56,026 bases of DNA from assembly GCA_964225175.1 (NCBI GenBank), contig CAXQNK010000074.1, forward strand, positions 1 through 56,026. Reading direction: 5' to 3'. A model generated the notes under the pieces. It was not told the DNA's origin and ran no database searches. It saw nothing but the letters and a program-made list of their open reading frames with translations. Position 1 is the first letter of the stretch, and each line of letters opens with the position of its first letter. Source of the stretch: WTJD01 sp964225175 (GTDB lineage: Bacteria > Pseudomonadota > Gammaproteobacteria > Xanthomonadales > SZUA-36). Positions 1-9,029 of this stretch are shown one piece after another. The translations under genes and the position numbers were made by a program.

Positions 1-895
1 GCGGAATCTCGTATTGCGCCGCCATTTCGACCCCCCCATCCTGACCGAAAATAGCTTCTTCATGGCCGCACTTGGCGCAGCGGTGGATACTCATGTTTTC
101 GATCACACCGAGCACTTTGACGTCCACTTTCCGGAACATCTGCAAGGCCTTTCGTGCATCCAGTAGCGCGATGTCCTGCTGTGTCGTGACGATGACTGCA
201 CCCGCCACAGGTATTTTCTGTGCGAGGGTCAACTGGATGTCGCCGGTGCCCGGGGGCAGATCGATGATCAGGTAATCAAGCGCCTCCCAGTCGGTCTCGC
301 TGAGCAGTTGCTGCAGGGCGGACGTCACCATCGGTCCGCGCCAGACCATGGGGGTCTCTTCGTCCACCAGAAATCCGATGGACATGACCTGCAAGCCATA
401 CGCACGCTTGGGCTTGATGCGTTTTCCATCCGTATCCGGCTGGCCGGAAACGCCGAGCATGCGGGGAATACTGGGCCCGTAAATATCGGCATCGAGGATT
501 CCAACCTGTGCACCCGCCCGGGCCAGGCCCAGCGCAAGATTGACCGCCGTGCTGGATTTGCCCACACCGCCTTTTCCAGATCCAACGGCAATGATATTGC
601 GGATGGATTTATGCGGTTTCAATTCACCCTGCACGCGATGTGACATCACCCGCCAGCTGATATTGACCGTAACCTCGCCCTGACCCATGCGCTCGAGCAG
701 CTGTGAACGGACCCGCTTCTCGAGGTCCGAAATCACATCGTCCGCAGGGTAGCCAAGCCGGATGTCAATTTCGGCCCCGTCAGGGCACACTCGCACGTCC
801 CGGACAACTCCGGAAGATTTCAGATCCTGTCCCGTCAGGGGATCAGTGATTTGGGCTAGACCCGCCTCGACGGCGTCGACATTCCATTGGCTCAT
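1..895 (-). CDS. apbC: Mrp/ApbC-type iron-sulfur cluster carrier ATPase (3' end cut by window edge)
   Basis: P-loop ATPase of the Mrp/NBP35 family, a cytoplasmic carrier thought to deliver Fe-S clusters to apoproteins. The protein begins MSQWNVDAVEAG. The first ~95 residues look like the DUF59/MIP18 domain often fused in front, followed by the deviant Walker A motif GSGKGGVGKS, then DADIYGPS, DLPPGTGD and a CxxC (CAKCG) that would bind a bridging cluster. About 298 codons are present and the frame runs off the left edge, so the C-terminal ~60 residues are missing. The ATG at 893-895 was chosen because it opens the DUF59 domain directly. It diverges from metG across 179 bases, an arrangement common in gammaproteobacteria. 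The family call is firm; physiological clients are not visible. Confidence 0.93.
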   Translation of the reverse strand, partial: MSQWNVDAVEAGLAQITDPLTGQDLKSSGVVRDVRVCPDGAEIDIRLGYPADDVISDLEKRVRSQLLERMGQGEVTVNISWRVMSHRVQGELKPHKSIRNIIAVGSGKGGVGKSSTAVNLALGLARAGAQVGILDADIYGPSIPRMLGVSGQPDTDGKRIKPKRAYGLQVMSIGFLVDEETPMVWRGPMVTSALQQLLSETDWEALDYLIIDLPPGTGDIQLTLAQKIPVAGAVIVTTQQDIALLDARKALQMFRKVDVKVLGVIENMSIHRCAKCGHEEAIFGQDGGVEMAAQYEIP

Positions 896-1013
896 GGCCA
901 GATGTTCTCCTGCGGTGAAGGCAATTCAGACCCACATTGTATCTTCATTTCAAGGCTCGGACCCACTGCTGGACGCCCGCGTTTCGGGCAACAGGCTGCA
1001 TGCGCCATGGCTG

Positions 1014-1032
1014 TCATGCGATAATCGCATGA
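1014..1032. promoter_or_regulatory. Perfect 9-bp inverted repeat between mrp and metG
   Basis: Arms TCATGCGAT and ATCGCATGA are separated by a single A. The dyad lies about 42 bases before metG and 119 before mrp and contains GATAAT (1020-1025), which resembles a -10 box for metG, though no good -35 is seen. A one-base centre cannot form a stable RNA loop, so a dimeric protein-binding site is more likely than a hairpin. The binding factor is unknown. Confidence 0.4.
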
Positions 1033-1074
1033 GCATGCCCAGAGGGCGACGAAGAACAGCGAATCAGCGAAACC

Positions 1075-3081
1075 ATGAGTGGCCGGCCAAGAAAAATCCT
1101 GGTGACCAGTGCACTGCCCTATGCCAATGGATCGATCCACCTGGGGCATATGCTGGAATACATCCAGACCGATGTGTGGGCGCGTTTTCAGCGCGCCCAA
1201 TCCAATGAATGCTATTTCGCATGGGCGGACGATGCACACGGTACACCCATTATGCTCAGCGCGCAGCAGGAAGGCATCTCACCAGAAACCCTGATCGACC
1301 GGATGAACGAAGAGCACCAGAGGGATTTTCGGGATTTTGGTTTGAGCTATGACCATTATTCTTCCACCCACAGTGCCGCCAACCGGGAGTGGGTAGAAAC
1401 CATCTATGCACGACTTCGTGACAATGGTCACATCAAAAAGCGGACCATTTCACAATTTTACGATTCGCAGGAAGGCATGTTCCTGCCCGATCGCTTCATT
1501 CGCGGAATCTGCCCTAAATGCCGTGCACAGGACCAGTATGGTGACAGTTGCGAGTCCTGCGGGAGCACCTACTCGCCTACTGATCTCATCGAGCCTCGAT
1601 CCGCCGTGACTGGCTCTGCGCCGGAAATGCGGGATTCCGAGCACTTTTTTGTGCAGTTGTCAGATTTCGAGGAGCAGCTGCAGAGCTGGATGCATTCGGC
1701 GCCCATGCAGAAAGAAGTCGTGAACAAAATGCAGGAGTGGTTCGAGGATGGATTGCGCGATTGGGACATCACGCTGGACACCCCCTATTTCGGCTTCGAA
1801 CTGCCCGATGCTCCCGGAAAATACTTCTATGTCTGGGTAGACGCGCCCATTGGATATCTCGGCAGCTTCACGGAGCTATGCCAGCGTGAAGGACTGGATT
1901 TCGACGCCTGGTGGACGCCCGGTTCCGAGGCCGAGGTGTATCATTTCATCGGCAAGGACATCATGTATTTCCATACGCTTTTCTGGCCCGCGATGCTGAT
2001 GGGGTCTGGGATGAGAACGCCCACCGCGATCTACGCACATGGTTTCCTGACCGTTGACGGCACCAAAATGTCGAAATCCCGCGGTACTTTTATCATGGCG
2101 CGAACCTACCTTGAACACCTGGACCCGGATTACCTGCGCTACTATTTCTGTGCAAAGCTGGGCGCGGGTACGGGAGACATCGACCTGAACCTCGATGACT
2201 TTGTGCAGCGCGTCAATTCCGACCTGGTCGGAAAGCTTGTGAATATTGCGAGCCGCTGCGCGGGCTTTATTCAACGTCATTTCGATGGCCGATTGGCAAA
2301 CGACCTTCCCGAGCCTGCACTCTACGAGAAATTCATCGATGCCCGGGAGGGCGTGGCCAGGGAATACGAGGCTCGCAATTACCAATTGGCAGTTCGTAAA
2401 ATCATGGCGCTTGCCGATGATGCCAACCGCTACATCGACGAACACAAACCCTGGCAGCTGATCAAGGATGGGGACCGTGTTGGCGACGTCCAGGCAATCT
2501 GCAGCCAGGGAATCAACCTGTTCCGCGTCCTGATCACCATGCTGGCACCTGCTATTCCGCATACCGCGGCCAAGGCGAGCGCTTTTCTCGATACCCCTGT
2601 GGATCAATGGGAAGACCTGGACTCACCATTGCTCGCCTGCACCATTAATCCTTTTGAACCGCTCATGGCCCGAGTTGACCCAAAACGGGTGGAAGCCATG
2701 GTCGAAGCTTCAAGATCTTCCTTGCAGCCTACCGCCCCGGCGCTTGACCTTGCAGACGAAATCGGTATCGATGACTTTCTGAGAGTGGATTTACGGATTG
2801 CGCGAATCATCAAGGCCGAAGCCATCCCGGAGGCAGAAAAGCTGTTGCGCTTGACACTCGATATCGGCGCGGAGACACGCACCGTTTTCGCTGGAATCAA
2901 GAGTGCCTATGACCCCCCCGAACTCGAAGGCCGGCTGACGGTGATGGTCGCCAACCTCAAGCCACGGAAAATGCGCTTTGGTGTGTCCGAAGGCATGGTG
3001 CTGGCGGGCGGCAGTGGTGGAGCCGATCTATACCTGTTGAGCCCGGACGACGGTGCAGTGCCCGGCACTCGCGTCACCTGA
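1075..3081 (+). CDS. metG: Methionyl-tRNA synthetase
   Basis: Class I aminoacyl-tRNA synthetase charging tRNA-Met in the cytoplasm. The 668 residues match the long E. coli-type enzyme. The HIGH signature appears as HLGH near residue 22, a zinc knuckle with CPKC and CESC lies around residues 145-160, and the KMSKS loop (TKMSKSRGTF) is near residue 330. From about residue 565 the Trbp111-like tRNA-binding/dimerisation domain begins (FLRVDLRIARI, ending near ANLKPRKMRFGVSEGM), so the full-length dimeric form is encoded. The ATG at 1075 fits the family start (MSGRPRKILVTSALPYANG). rsxA begins 27 bases downstream on the same strand, so read-through into the rsx operon is possible. Confidence 0.98.
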   Translation: MSGRPRKILVTSALPYANGSIHLGHMLEYIQTDVWARFQRAQSNECYFAWADDAHGTPIMLSAQQEGISPETLIDRMNEEHQRDFRDFGLSYDHYSSTHSAANREWVETIYARLRDNGHIKKRTISQFYDSQEGMFLPDRFIRGICPKCRAQDQYGDSCESCGSTYSPTDLIEPRSAVTGSAPEMRDSEHFFVQLSDFEEQLQSWMHSAPMQKEVVNKMQEWFEDGLRDWDITLDTPYFGFELPDAPGKYFYVWVDAPIGYLGSFTELCQREGLDFDAWWTPGSEAEVYHFIGKDIMYFHTLFWPAMLMGSGMRTPTAIYAHGFLTVDGTKMSKSRGTFIMARTYLEHLDPDYLRYYFCAKLGAGTGDIDLNLDDFVQRVNSDLVGKLVNIASRCAGFIQRHFDGRLANDLPEPALYEKFIDAREGVAREYEARNYQLAVRKIMALADDANRYIDEHKPWQLIKDGDRVGDVQAICSQGINLFRVLITMLAPAIPHTAAKASAFLDTPVDQWEDLDSPLLACTINPFEPLMARVDPKRVEAMVEASRSSLQPTAPALDLADEIGIDDFLRVDLRIARIIKAEAIPEAEKLLRLTLDIGAETRTVFAGIKSAYDPPELEGRLTVMVANLKPRKMRFGVSEGMVLAGGSGGADLYLLSPDDGAVPGTRVT

Positions 3082-3108
3082 GACCTCAGCATGAACATGC
3101 CGTGACGG

Positions 3109-3690
3109 ATGCTGGATTCACTGCTCATCCTGGTTAGCGCTGTCCTCGCGAATAATTTCGTGCTGGTCCGATTCCTTGGGTTGTGCCCGTTCATGGGCGT
3201 GTCCAACACCATTGAGGGGGCCATCGGCATGTCAGTGGCCACCGCCTTCGTACTCACCCTGTCCTCTGTTTCCAGTTATATTTTGCATCAATATCTTTTA
3301 GCGCCCATGGGGTTGTCCTACCTGACCACCCTGAGTTTTATTTTCGTAATTGCAGTCATCGTGCAACTGACGGAAATCGTCATGAGAAAGTCCAGCCCCC
3401 TCCTGTACCGCGTTCTGGGCATTTTTCTGCCCCTGATCACCAGTAATTGTGCGGTCCTTGGTGTTGCCCTGCTCAACCTTCAGGAACAAAACAGCCTTCT
3501 TGAATCAGCCCTTTTCGGCTTCGGCGCAGCAGCGGGATTCGGGATCGTACTGGTCATGTTCGCAGCCATTCGCGAGCGTCTCGCCCACGCTGATGTTCCG
3601 GTCCATTTCCGGGGGGCACCAATCGGCCTGATTACCGCGGGACTGATGGCCCTCGCCTTCATGGGCTTCACCGGCCTGGCGGATCTGTGA
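3109..3690 (+). CDS. rsxA: Electron transport complex subunit RsxA/RnfA
   Basis: Integral membrane subunit of the Rsx/Rnf complex, which couples electron flow between NADH and ferredoxin-like carriers to ion movement or, in E. coli, keeps SoxR reduced. The 193 residues form about six hydrophobic helices. The family signatures ANNFVLVRFLGLCPFMGVS near the N-terminus and LPLITSNCAVLGVALL in the middle are present; the conserved Cys residues in these half-helices are those that bind an intramembrane cluster between RsxA and RsxE in structures of the complex. The stop overlaps the GTG start of rsxB (GTGA). First gene of a six-subunit operon. Confidence 0.97.
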   Translation: MLDSLLILVSAVLANNFVLVRFLGLCPFMGVSNTIEGAIGMSVATAFVLTLSSVSSYILHQYLLAPMGLSYLTTLSFIFVIAVIVQLTEIVMRKSSPLLYRVLGIFLPLITSNCAVLGVALLNLQEQNSLLESALFGFGAAAGFGIVLVMFAAIRERLAHADVPVHFRGAPIGLITAGLMALAFMGFTGLADL

Positions 3691-4250
3691 ACGAGATGCT
3701 GGCGCTGCTGACAATGGCTGGGCTTGGCGTGTTGTGCGGCCTGGGCCTTGGATGGGCCGCCGCGTACTTCCGGGTGACCTCTGATCCGGTGGTCGACCAA
3801 ATTGACGCGCTCTTACCTCAGACCCAATGTGGTCAGTGCAACTATCCAGGTTGCCGGCCCTACGCAGAGGCAGTTGCCCGGGGGGAGGCCGATATCAATC
3901 AATGCCCACCAGGCGGTGAGGCTGGCGTCAAGGCATTGGCCGCACTGCTCGGACGAGAACCGAAGGCCCTGAACCCTGAAAATGGACAGGAGACCGGCCC
4001 CACGGTCGCCGTCATCGATGAGGAGAAGTGTATTGGCTGCACACTCTGCATCCAGGCCTGCCCGGTCGATGCCATTGTGGGAGCCAGCAAGCTTATGCAC
4101 ACCGTGATATTCGACCACTGCACGGGCTGCGATTTATGCCTCCCAGCTTGCCCGGTTGACTGCATCATCATGCGGCCCGCCGAGCGAGAATCAGCGGCGT
4201 TGCGCCCTCCCCTCACCGTCGCTGACCTTGAATCGGGCACCGTTTCATGA
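3687..4250 (+). CDS. rsxB: Electron transport complex iron-sulfur subunit RsxB/RnfB
   Basis: Membrane-anchored ferredoxin-type subunit passing electrons through several Fe-S clusters in the Rsx/Rnf complex. One N-terminal transmembrane helix (about residues 5-27) is followed by the 4Fe-4S domain with CGQCNYPGC near residue 47 and two ferredoxin motifs, CIGCTLCIQACP near 114 and CTGCDLCLPACP near 145. Length is 187 residues, normal for the gammaproteobacterial form with two rather than more ferredoxin repeats. The GTG at 3687 overlaps the rsxA stop by four bases; an ATG three codons in (3696) is the alternative start. The 3' end overlaps rsxC as ATGA. Confidence 0.97.
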   Translation: MNEMLALLTMAGLGVLCGLGLGWAAAYFRVTSDPVVDQIDALLPQTQCGQCNYPGCRPYAEAVARGEADINQCPPGGEAGVKALAALLGREPKALNPENGQETGPTVAVIDEEKCIGCTLCIQACPVDAIVGASKLMHTVIFDHCTGCDLCLPACPVDCIIMRPAERESAALRPPLTVADLESGTVS

Positions 4251-5800
4251 AGCGCAACCCAGGTTCAATGCCACGCAGGACCCGCGCACATGATTACCGA
4301 TTTTTCGGAGGCGTCCAATTGGCTCCCAATACCGCGCAGTCATGCCAGCAGCCCTCCGCTATGCCCCGAACCCCCGATCTCTTGGCGGTCCCGTTGGTCA
4401 CACAACCGGGACAACCCGTCAATGTAGCCGTCGAGAAGGGTGCACGGGTCTCGCAGGGTCAGCCCCTGCTCGCAACGGCTCACGAGGCCTGCGCAAACGA
4501 CGACGCGGTCCAGGCACACGCTCCGGTAGCAGGCACAGTGATCGGGATAGAACCCAGGCTCATCTGCCACAGCTCGAATGAACCCGGACTGTGCGCCCTG
4601 ATTCGCCCGGCTGCCAGTGCCTCGCACCATGCGCGCCCAGACCCGGCAAACTGGCGCGCGCTGGCGGCAAGCGATACGTTGTTCAGAATAGGCTCAGCCG
4701 GCATTGTTGGCCTGGGCGGCGCCGGATTCCCAACCCTACAGAAAATACAGGCGGGCCTGAGCGCCAAGCTGCATACACTGATCATCAACGGTGTCGAATG
4801 TGAACCCTACATCAGTTGCGATGAGATGCTCATGCGGGAACGTTCTGAGCGCGTCATCGCCGGGGCTCAGATACTGGGTCAACTCGCGGGGGCGAGTAAC
4901 ATATGCATCGCGGTCGAGAACGACAAGCGGGACGCCCTCGCTGCGATGCAATCGGCGATGGCGAGCATCGAATCAGTAGACGTTGAACTGACGCCATTGC
5001 CACCGCGCTATCCCGAGGGCGGTGAGCGCCAATTGATCCAGGCATTGACGGGAAAAGAAATTCCATCAGGGACCTGGCCCACGGACCAGGGCATTCTGGT
5101 TCAGAATGCGGGTACGGCAGCAGCAGTAGCTGACGCGGTGATCGATGCCACACCGCTTACGGAACGTTATGTGACCGTGACGGGTGCCGGGCTGAGAAAT
5201 CCGCGCAACCTCCGCGTGATGATCGGCACGCCTGTGAAGGATCTGATCGATTACTGCGGCGGACTGACGCAGGACGCGGCCCGAGTCATTATTGGTGGCC
5301 CCCTGATGGGACATGCACTGGAATCGCTAGACCAATTTACGGCCAAGTCCACGAACTGCATCCTGGTACTGAGCCATGCCGATATCAAAGACAAGCATCC
5401 TGAGATGCCCTGTATTCGCTGTGGCGATTGCGCACAGGTTTGTCCCTCAAGATTGCTGCCACAGCAACTCCAGTGGCAGCTGCGCACCGGGCAATGGCAG
5501 GCGGCAGAGGCGTACTCGTTAAACGATTGCCTTGAGTGCGGCGCTTGTGATCTTGTCTGTCCGAGTCACATTCCCTTGACTGCCTGGTTTCAATATGGAA
5601 AACAAAAGATCGCTGCCGAGCATGCCAACCATTCCGCGGCCTCCAGGGCCCGGTTGAGGCACGAGGCCAGATTGCGTCGCCTGGATCGCGACAAGCTGGA
5701 ACGCAAGCAGCGTCTCGAGGCGAAAAAGAAAGCGCTGCGGACGCGCAGAAAAAAACCCGCAGGAACTGGACACGAGCATTCAGACAGGGAGCACCGTTGA
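4247..5800 (+). CDS. rsxC: Electron transport complex subunit RsxC/RnfC
   Basis: Peripheral NADH-oxidising subunit of Rsx/Rnf, carrying FMN and two 4Fe-4S clusters. It shows the N-terminal RnfC domain, then a Complex I 51-kDa-like NADH/FMN fold with GSAGIVGLGGAGFPT near residue 150 and INGVECEPYI near 185. Two ferredoxin motifs follow, CIRCGDCAQVCP near 387 and CLECGACDLVCP near 428. The C-terminus ends in a short basic, Lys/Arg-rich tail of about 70 residues; at 517 residues it lacks the long Ala/Lys-rich repeat extension of E. coli RsxC. ATGA overlap with rsxB upstream and TGATG junction with rsxD downstream. Confidence 0.96.
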   Translation: MKRNPGSMPRRTRAHDYRFFGGVQLAPNTAQSCQQPSAMPRTPDLLAVPLVTQPGQPVNVAVEKGARVSQGQPLLATAHEACANDDAVQAHAPVAGTVIGIEPRLICHSSNEPGLCALIRPAASASHHARPDPANWRALAASDTLFRIGSAGIVGLGGAGFPTLQKIQAGLSAKLHTLIINGVECEPYISCDEMLMRERSERVIAGAQILGQLAGASNICIAVENDKRDALAAMQSAMASIESVDVELTPLPPRYPEGGERQLIQALTGKEIPSGTWPTDQGILVQNAGTAAAVADAVIDATPLTERYVTVTGAGLRNPRNLRVMIGTPVKDLIDYCGGLTQDAARVIIGGPLMGHALESLDQFTAKSTNCILVLSHADIKDKHPEMPCIRCGDCAQVCPSRLLPQQLQWQLRTGQWQAAEAYSLNDCLECGACDLVCPSHIPLTAWFQYGKQKIAAEHANHSAASRARLRHEARLRRLDRDKLERKQRLEAKKKALRTRRKKPAGTGHEHSDREHR

Positions 5801-6831
5801 TGACTGGCCTGCCCCGCTCAACCTTTGCAGCACCGCATACTCCGAGCCGGAAAAGCGTGGCCGCAACCATGCGCACGGTGCTTTACGCCCTTGTTCCGGG
5901 AATTATTTTGCATTTCGTGTTTTTTGGACCCGGCATCGTGATTCAAATCGTCCTCGCGAGTGGTTTTGCCTTGTTCTGGGAAGCACTGCTGCTGCGAATA
6001 CGGAGACAAGACAGCACTCGCTTTCTGATGGACTTCTCAGCGCTGCTTACCGCCGCTCTGTTCGCGTTGTGCATCCCTCCGCTGGCTCCCTGGTGGATCT
6101 CTGCAATCGGCATGTTTTTCGCCATCGTGGTGAGCAAACATTTATTCGGCGGGCTGGGACAAAATGTTTTCAATCCCGCAATGGTGGGTTACGTCGTGGT
6201 CCTGGTCAGCTTTCCCTTACACCTGACACGTTGGTTGCCCACCCAGGCGCTCTCCGAGGCGCCTGGCTTCCTGCCAAGCCTGGAGCTCGTGCTGGGCTAT
6301 GGCGTCGCGACCAGTTTTGACTGGGACGGTGTCACCCAGGCCACCGCTCTTGATAGCGTTAAGACTGCTCTGCACATGGGACAGTCTCTTCTTGACAACG
6401 GCACGAGCGCTGCCCAGGGCTCTTGGGGCAGCGGCGGATGGGCATGGATCGCGATGGCTTACGCCTTGGGAGGCATTTACCTGCTGATTAAACGTGTGAT
6501 CGACTGGCAGGTTCCCTGTGCCGTCATCGGCAGCCTGCTCCTGCTCACGTTGCCAGGGTGGTGGATGGACCCGACCAGCCATGCTTCACCCATCCACCAC
6601 ATCCTTTCCGGCGCCGTGGTGCTGGGGGCGTTTTTCATTGCAACCGACCCCGTTTCAGGTTGCACCAGCGCACAAGGCCGCCTGTGGTTTGGTGTGGGGG
6701 TCGGGGTGTTGACGTACACCATTCGTCGTTGGGGGGGCTATCCCGACGGTCTTGCCTTTGCCGTGCTGCTCATGAACATGGCCGCGCCACTGATCGACCA
6801 ATACACGCAACCACGGGTCTACGGCCATTGA
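5800..6831 (+). CDS. rsxD: Electron transport complex subunit RsxD/RnfD
   Basis: Polytopic membrane subunit carrying a covalently attached FMN in the NqrB/RnfD family. The 343 residues contain about nine hydrophobic helices. The flavinylation site is visible as DGVTQATALDS with the acceptor Thr near residue 182, matching the position used in Vibrio RnfD. FGGLGQNVFNPAMVGY and the late FIATDPVSGCTS segment are also typical. The ATG at 5800 overlaps the rsxC stop by one base (TGATG); a TTG one codon upstream is possible but less likely. The stop overlaps the TTG start of rsxG. Confidence 0.96.
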   Translation: MTGLPRSTFAAPHTPSRKSVAATMRTVLYALVPGIILHFVFFGPGIVIQIVLASGFALFWEALLLRIRRQDSTRFLMDFSALLTAALFALCIPPLAPWWISAIGMFFAIVVSKHLFGGLGQNVFNPAMVGYVVVLVSFPLHLTRWLPTQALSEAPGFLPSLELVLGYGVATSFDWDGVTQATALDSVKTALHMGQSLLDNGTSAAQGSWGSGGWAWIAMAYALGGIYLLIKRVIDWQVPCAVIGSLLLLTLPGWWMDPTSHASPIHHILSGAVVLGAFFIATDPVSGCTSAQGRLWFGVGVGVLTYTIRRWGGYPDGLAFAVLLMNMAAPLIDQYTQPRVYGH

Positions 6832-7472
6832 GTTCTCAACTCGCATTCCCCGGCCGGAGCGCATGGCGACTGGGCCTCATCGCCGCGCTCACTACTGCCC
6901 TGCTCGCCGGCGTTCATGCACTGACCTCAGAAAAAATAGCGCACCAGGCGCAGGAGCTCGAATCCCGACGACTGCAGCAGGTGCTGCCCGAATCGCTGTA
7001 CAACAACAACCCCCGGGATGACTTACTCCTCGTTAAGGATGAGGCGCATTTCAAGCACTCCGCAGTTGTGCGCATCTACCGGGCCAGGGACGACGGGCAA
7101 CCTGTCGGGCTGGTTCTTCGCCATACAGCGCCCGATGGATACAACGGCGAAATCGTCCTGCTCACGGGTATCCTGGCCAACGGTCGCATCAGCGGCGTCC
7201 GCGTGGTCCATCACAAGGAAACGCCGGGGCTGGGTGACCCGATCGAGCTTTCTCGCAGCACCTGGATTCTGGGCTTCAGCGGGCGATCCCTGGAGGACCC
7301 CGTCGCTGACCACTGGGGCGTTCAGCGGGATGGTGGAGCCTTTGATCAATTCACAGGTGCAACGATCACGCCCCGCGCGGTTGTCAGAGCGGTCCAGCGC
7401 GCATTGGCTTACTATCAAATCCATGGCGATGCACTGTTTGCAGAGACCACCGGGAATGGAGCAGGGCAATGA
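6828..7472 (+). CDS. rsxG: Electron transport complex subunit RsxG/RnfG
   Basis: Single-helix, periplasm-facing flavoprotein of the Rsx/Rnf complex. The 214-residue product has one N-terminal hydrophobic helix (AWRLGLIAALTTALLAGV) and an FMN-binding domain with the covalent attachment site FTGATITP, acceptor Thr near residue 179. The reading frame stays open far upstream inside rsxD, but homology starts only after the rsxD stop; the TTG at 6828 (TTGA overlap) is the only start codon giving the expected length and complete anchor helix. Its stop overlaps the rsxE start as ATGA. Non-ATG initiation here probably relies on coupling to rsxD translation. Confidence 0.94.
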   Translation: MSSQLAFPGRSAWRLGLIAALTTALLAGVHALTSEKIAHQAQELESRRLQQVLPESLYNNNPRDDLLLVKDEAHFKHSAVVRIYRARDDGQPVGLVLRHTAPDGYNGEIVLLTGILANGRISGVRVVHHKETPGLGDPIELSRSTWILGFSGRSLEDPVADHWGVQRDGGAFDQFTGATITPRAVVRAVQRALAYYQIHGDALFAETTGNGAGQ

Positions 7473-8161
7473 ATGATGCACGCGCACTCAAGCCTGTGTT
7501 CCTTGAAGGCTTCTGGACCCAAAACACTGGCTTAGTGGTTTTACTTGGCTTATGCCCATTGCTCGCGGTTACTACGACCGTGGTCAATGGCATCGGGCTT
7601 GGGCTGGCTACCATCCTGACGCTGGTGATTTCAGGAGTCAGTGTTTCGCTGGCCAGGCCTCTTTTGCGCCCTGAGATCAGGATCCCGATATTCGTGTTGG
7701 TCATTGCCTGCGTCGTTACCGTGATCCAGATGCTGATGCAGGCCTATTGGATCGAACTCTATCACGTGCTGGGAATTTTCATTCCCCTGATTGTCACCAA
7801 TTGCGCAATTATCGGCCGGGCTGAAGCGTTTGCTTCGCGAAACCGGCCACTGGCGGCCGCGATAGACGGATTGGCAACCGGATTGGGGTTTACCATGGCC
7901 CTTGTGCTGCTAGGAGCTGTCAGAGAATTGACGGGAAGAGGCACGCTATTTGTGGATGCGCAGATGCTCGTGGGTGACTGGGGGCGCCACCTTTCCATGA
8001 CAGTCATCAACGATTATCCGGGGTTTCTGCTGGCGGCCATGCCACCCGGCGCATTCATGTGCCTGGGTCTTTTGATTGCGGGTCGGAACTGGCTGAGTGA
8101 GCGCCTGGAAACTCGGCAGCGATCGACTGCGTCGGAGGGTATCACAAATGAAACTGAGTGA
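7469..8161 (+). CDS. rsxE: Electron transport complex subunit RsxE/RnfE
   Basis: Membrane subunit paralogous to RsxA and inserted in the opposite orientation; together they hold the intramembrane cluster and an ion path. The 230 residues contain about six helices. Signatures include FWTQNTGLVVLLGLCPLLAV near the start and LGIFIPLIVTNCAIIGRAEAF in the middle, each with the conserved Cys. ATGA overlap with rsxG. The last 14 bases overlap the start of nth in another frame, continuing the chain of coupled genes. Confidence 0.96.
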   Translation: MNDARALKPVFLEGFWTQNTGLVVLLGLCPLLAVTTTVVNGIGLGLATILTLVISGVSVSLARPLLRPEIRIPIFVLVIACVVTVIQMLMQAYWIELYHVLGIFIPLIVTNCAIIGRAEAFASRNRPLAAAIDGLATGLGFTMALVLLGAVRELTGRGTLFVDAQMLVGDWGRHLSMTVINDYPGFLLAAMPPGAFMCLGLLIAGRNWLSERLETRQRSTASEGITNETE

Positions 8162-8777
8162 GCGCATCGAATTTTTTAACCGCCTGAAGGGCAATGACCC
8201 GAATCCTACGACTGAATTGAACTATGACTCACCTTTTGAGCTACTGATCGCAGTGATCTTATCGGCCCAGGCAACCGATGTCAGCGTGAACAAGGCCACG
8301 AGCCATCTGTTTCCTGTCGCCAATACCCCCGCTTCCCTGCTTGCCCTTGGTGAAGAGGGCCTGCGCAGCCACATTCGCACCATCGGCTTGTTTAATACCA
8401 AGGCCGCCAATGTCATCAAGACCTGTCAGATTCTTCTGGAACGATTTGATGGCGATGTGCCGTGTGACCGTTCCGCTTTGGAATCCCTGCCGGGCGTGGG
8501 TCGAAAAACCGCAAATGTCGTACTCAATACTGCCTTTGGTGAACCAACAATCGCCGTAGACACCCATATTTTCAGGGTAGCCAATCGAACTGGCCTTGGA
8601 ATCGGCAAAACTCCTCTTGAGGTAGAAAGAAAACTGCTTCGTAACGTACCCAAGGAGTTCCAGAAAGATGCGCATCACTGGCTGATTCTCCATGGCCGAT
8701 ATGTGTGCACTGCACGCAAACCACGCTGCGAGGAATGTATCGTTCGTGATCTTTGTCGCACCGGGCGCGCGCTCTGA
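8148..8777 (+). CDS. nth: Endonuclease III (DNA glycosylase/AP lyase)
   Basis: Base-excision repair enzyme that removes oxidised pyrimidines and nicks at the abasic site. The 209-residue protein is close to E. coli Nth throughout. The helix-hairpin-helix LPGVGRKTANVVLN carries the catalytic Lys, VDTHIFRV carries the catalytic Asp, and the C-terminal cluster loop follows the classical spacing C-x6-C-x2-C-x5-C (CTARKPRCEECIVRDLC). The ATG at 8148 gives MKLSERIEFFNRL, matching the family N-terminus, and lies inside the rsxE 3' end, so the gene is part of the rsx operon as in many gammaproteobacteria. The following 252 bases hold no gene and no obvious terminator. Confidence 0.98.
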   Translation: MKLSERIEFFNRLKGNDPNPTTELNYDSPFELLIAVILSAQATDVSVNKATSHLFPVANTPASLLALGEEGLRSHIRTIGLFNTKAANVIKTCQILLERFDGDVPCDRSALESLPGVGRKTANVVLNTAFGEPTIAVDTHIFRVANRTGLGIGKTPLEVERKLLRNVPKEFQKDAHHWLILHGRYVCTARKPRCEECIVRDLCRTGRAL

Positions 8778-9029
8778 ACTCCAGATGACGGGTCAACATT
8801 CTGCGTCAATTCTTTTTGTAAGCAATCCGGGCCTAGCTCGGTCTGGAAACTGAACGATGAAATCATCCGAGTGCATCTGGGAATTTCAACGCACCAGCGG
8901 TAGACTCTTCGTTCGGGAGCGACAAGGCGCATTCCCGCATCCTGATTGACCAGGAACGGATTGCAGCTGCCGATTCCCAACCAAACGGGCCAACAACCCG
9001 ACACGACTCAAGTACTGGAGGTCTCAAAC

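Noticed and set aside
1876..2607. 243-codon open frame antisense to metG
   Set aside because: No domain, no ribosome-binding site, fully covered by a certain gene.
6558..6827. Upstream extension of rsxG
   Set aside because: The frame is open only as a shadow of rsxD; family homology begins after 6828.
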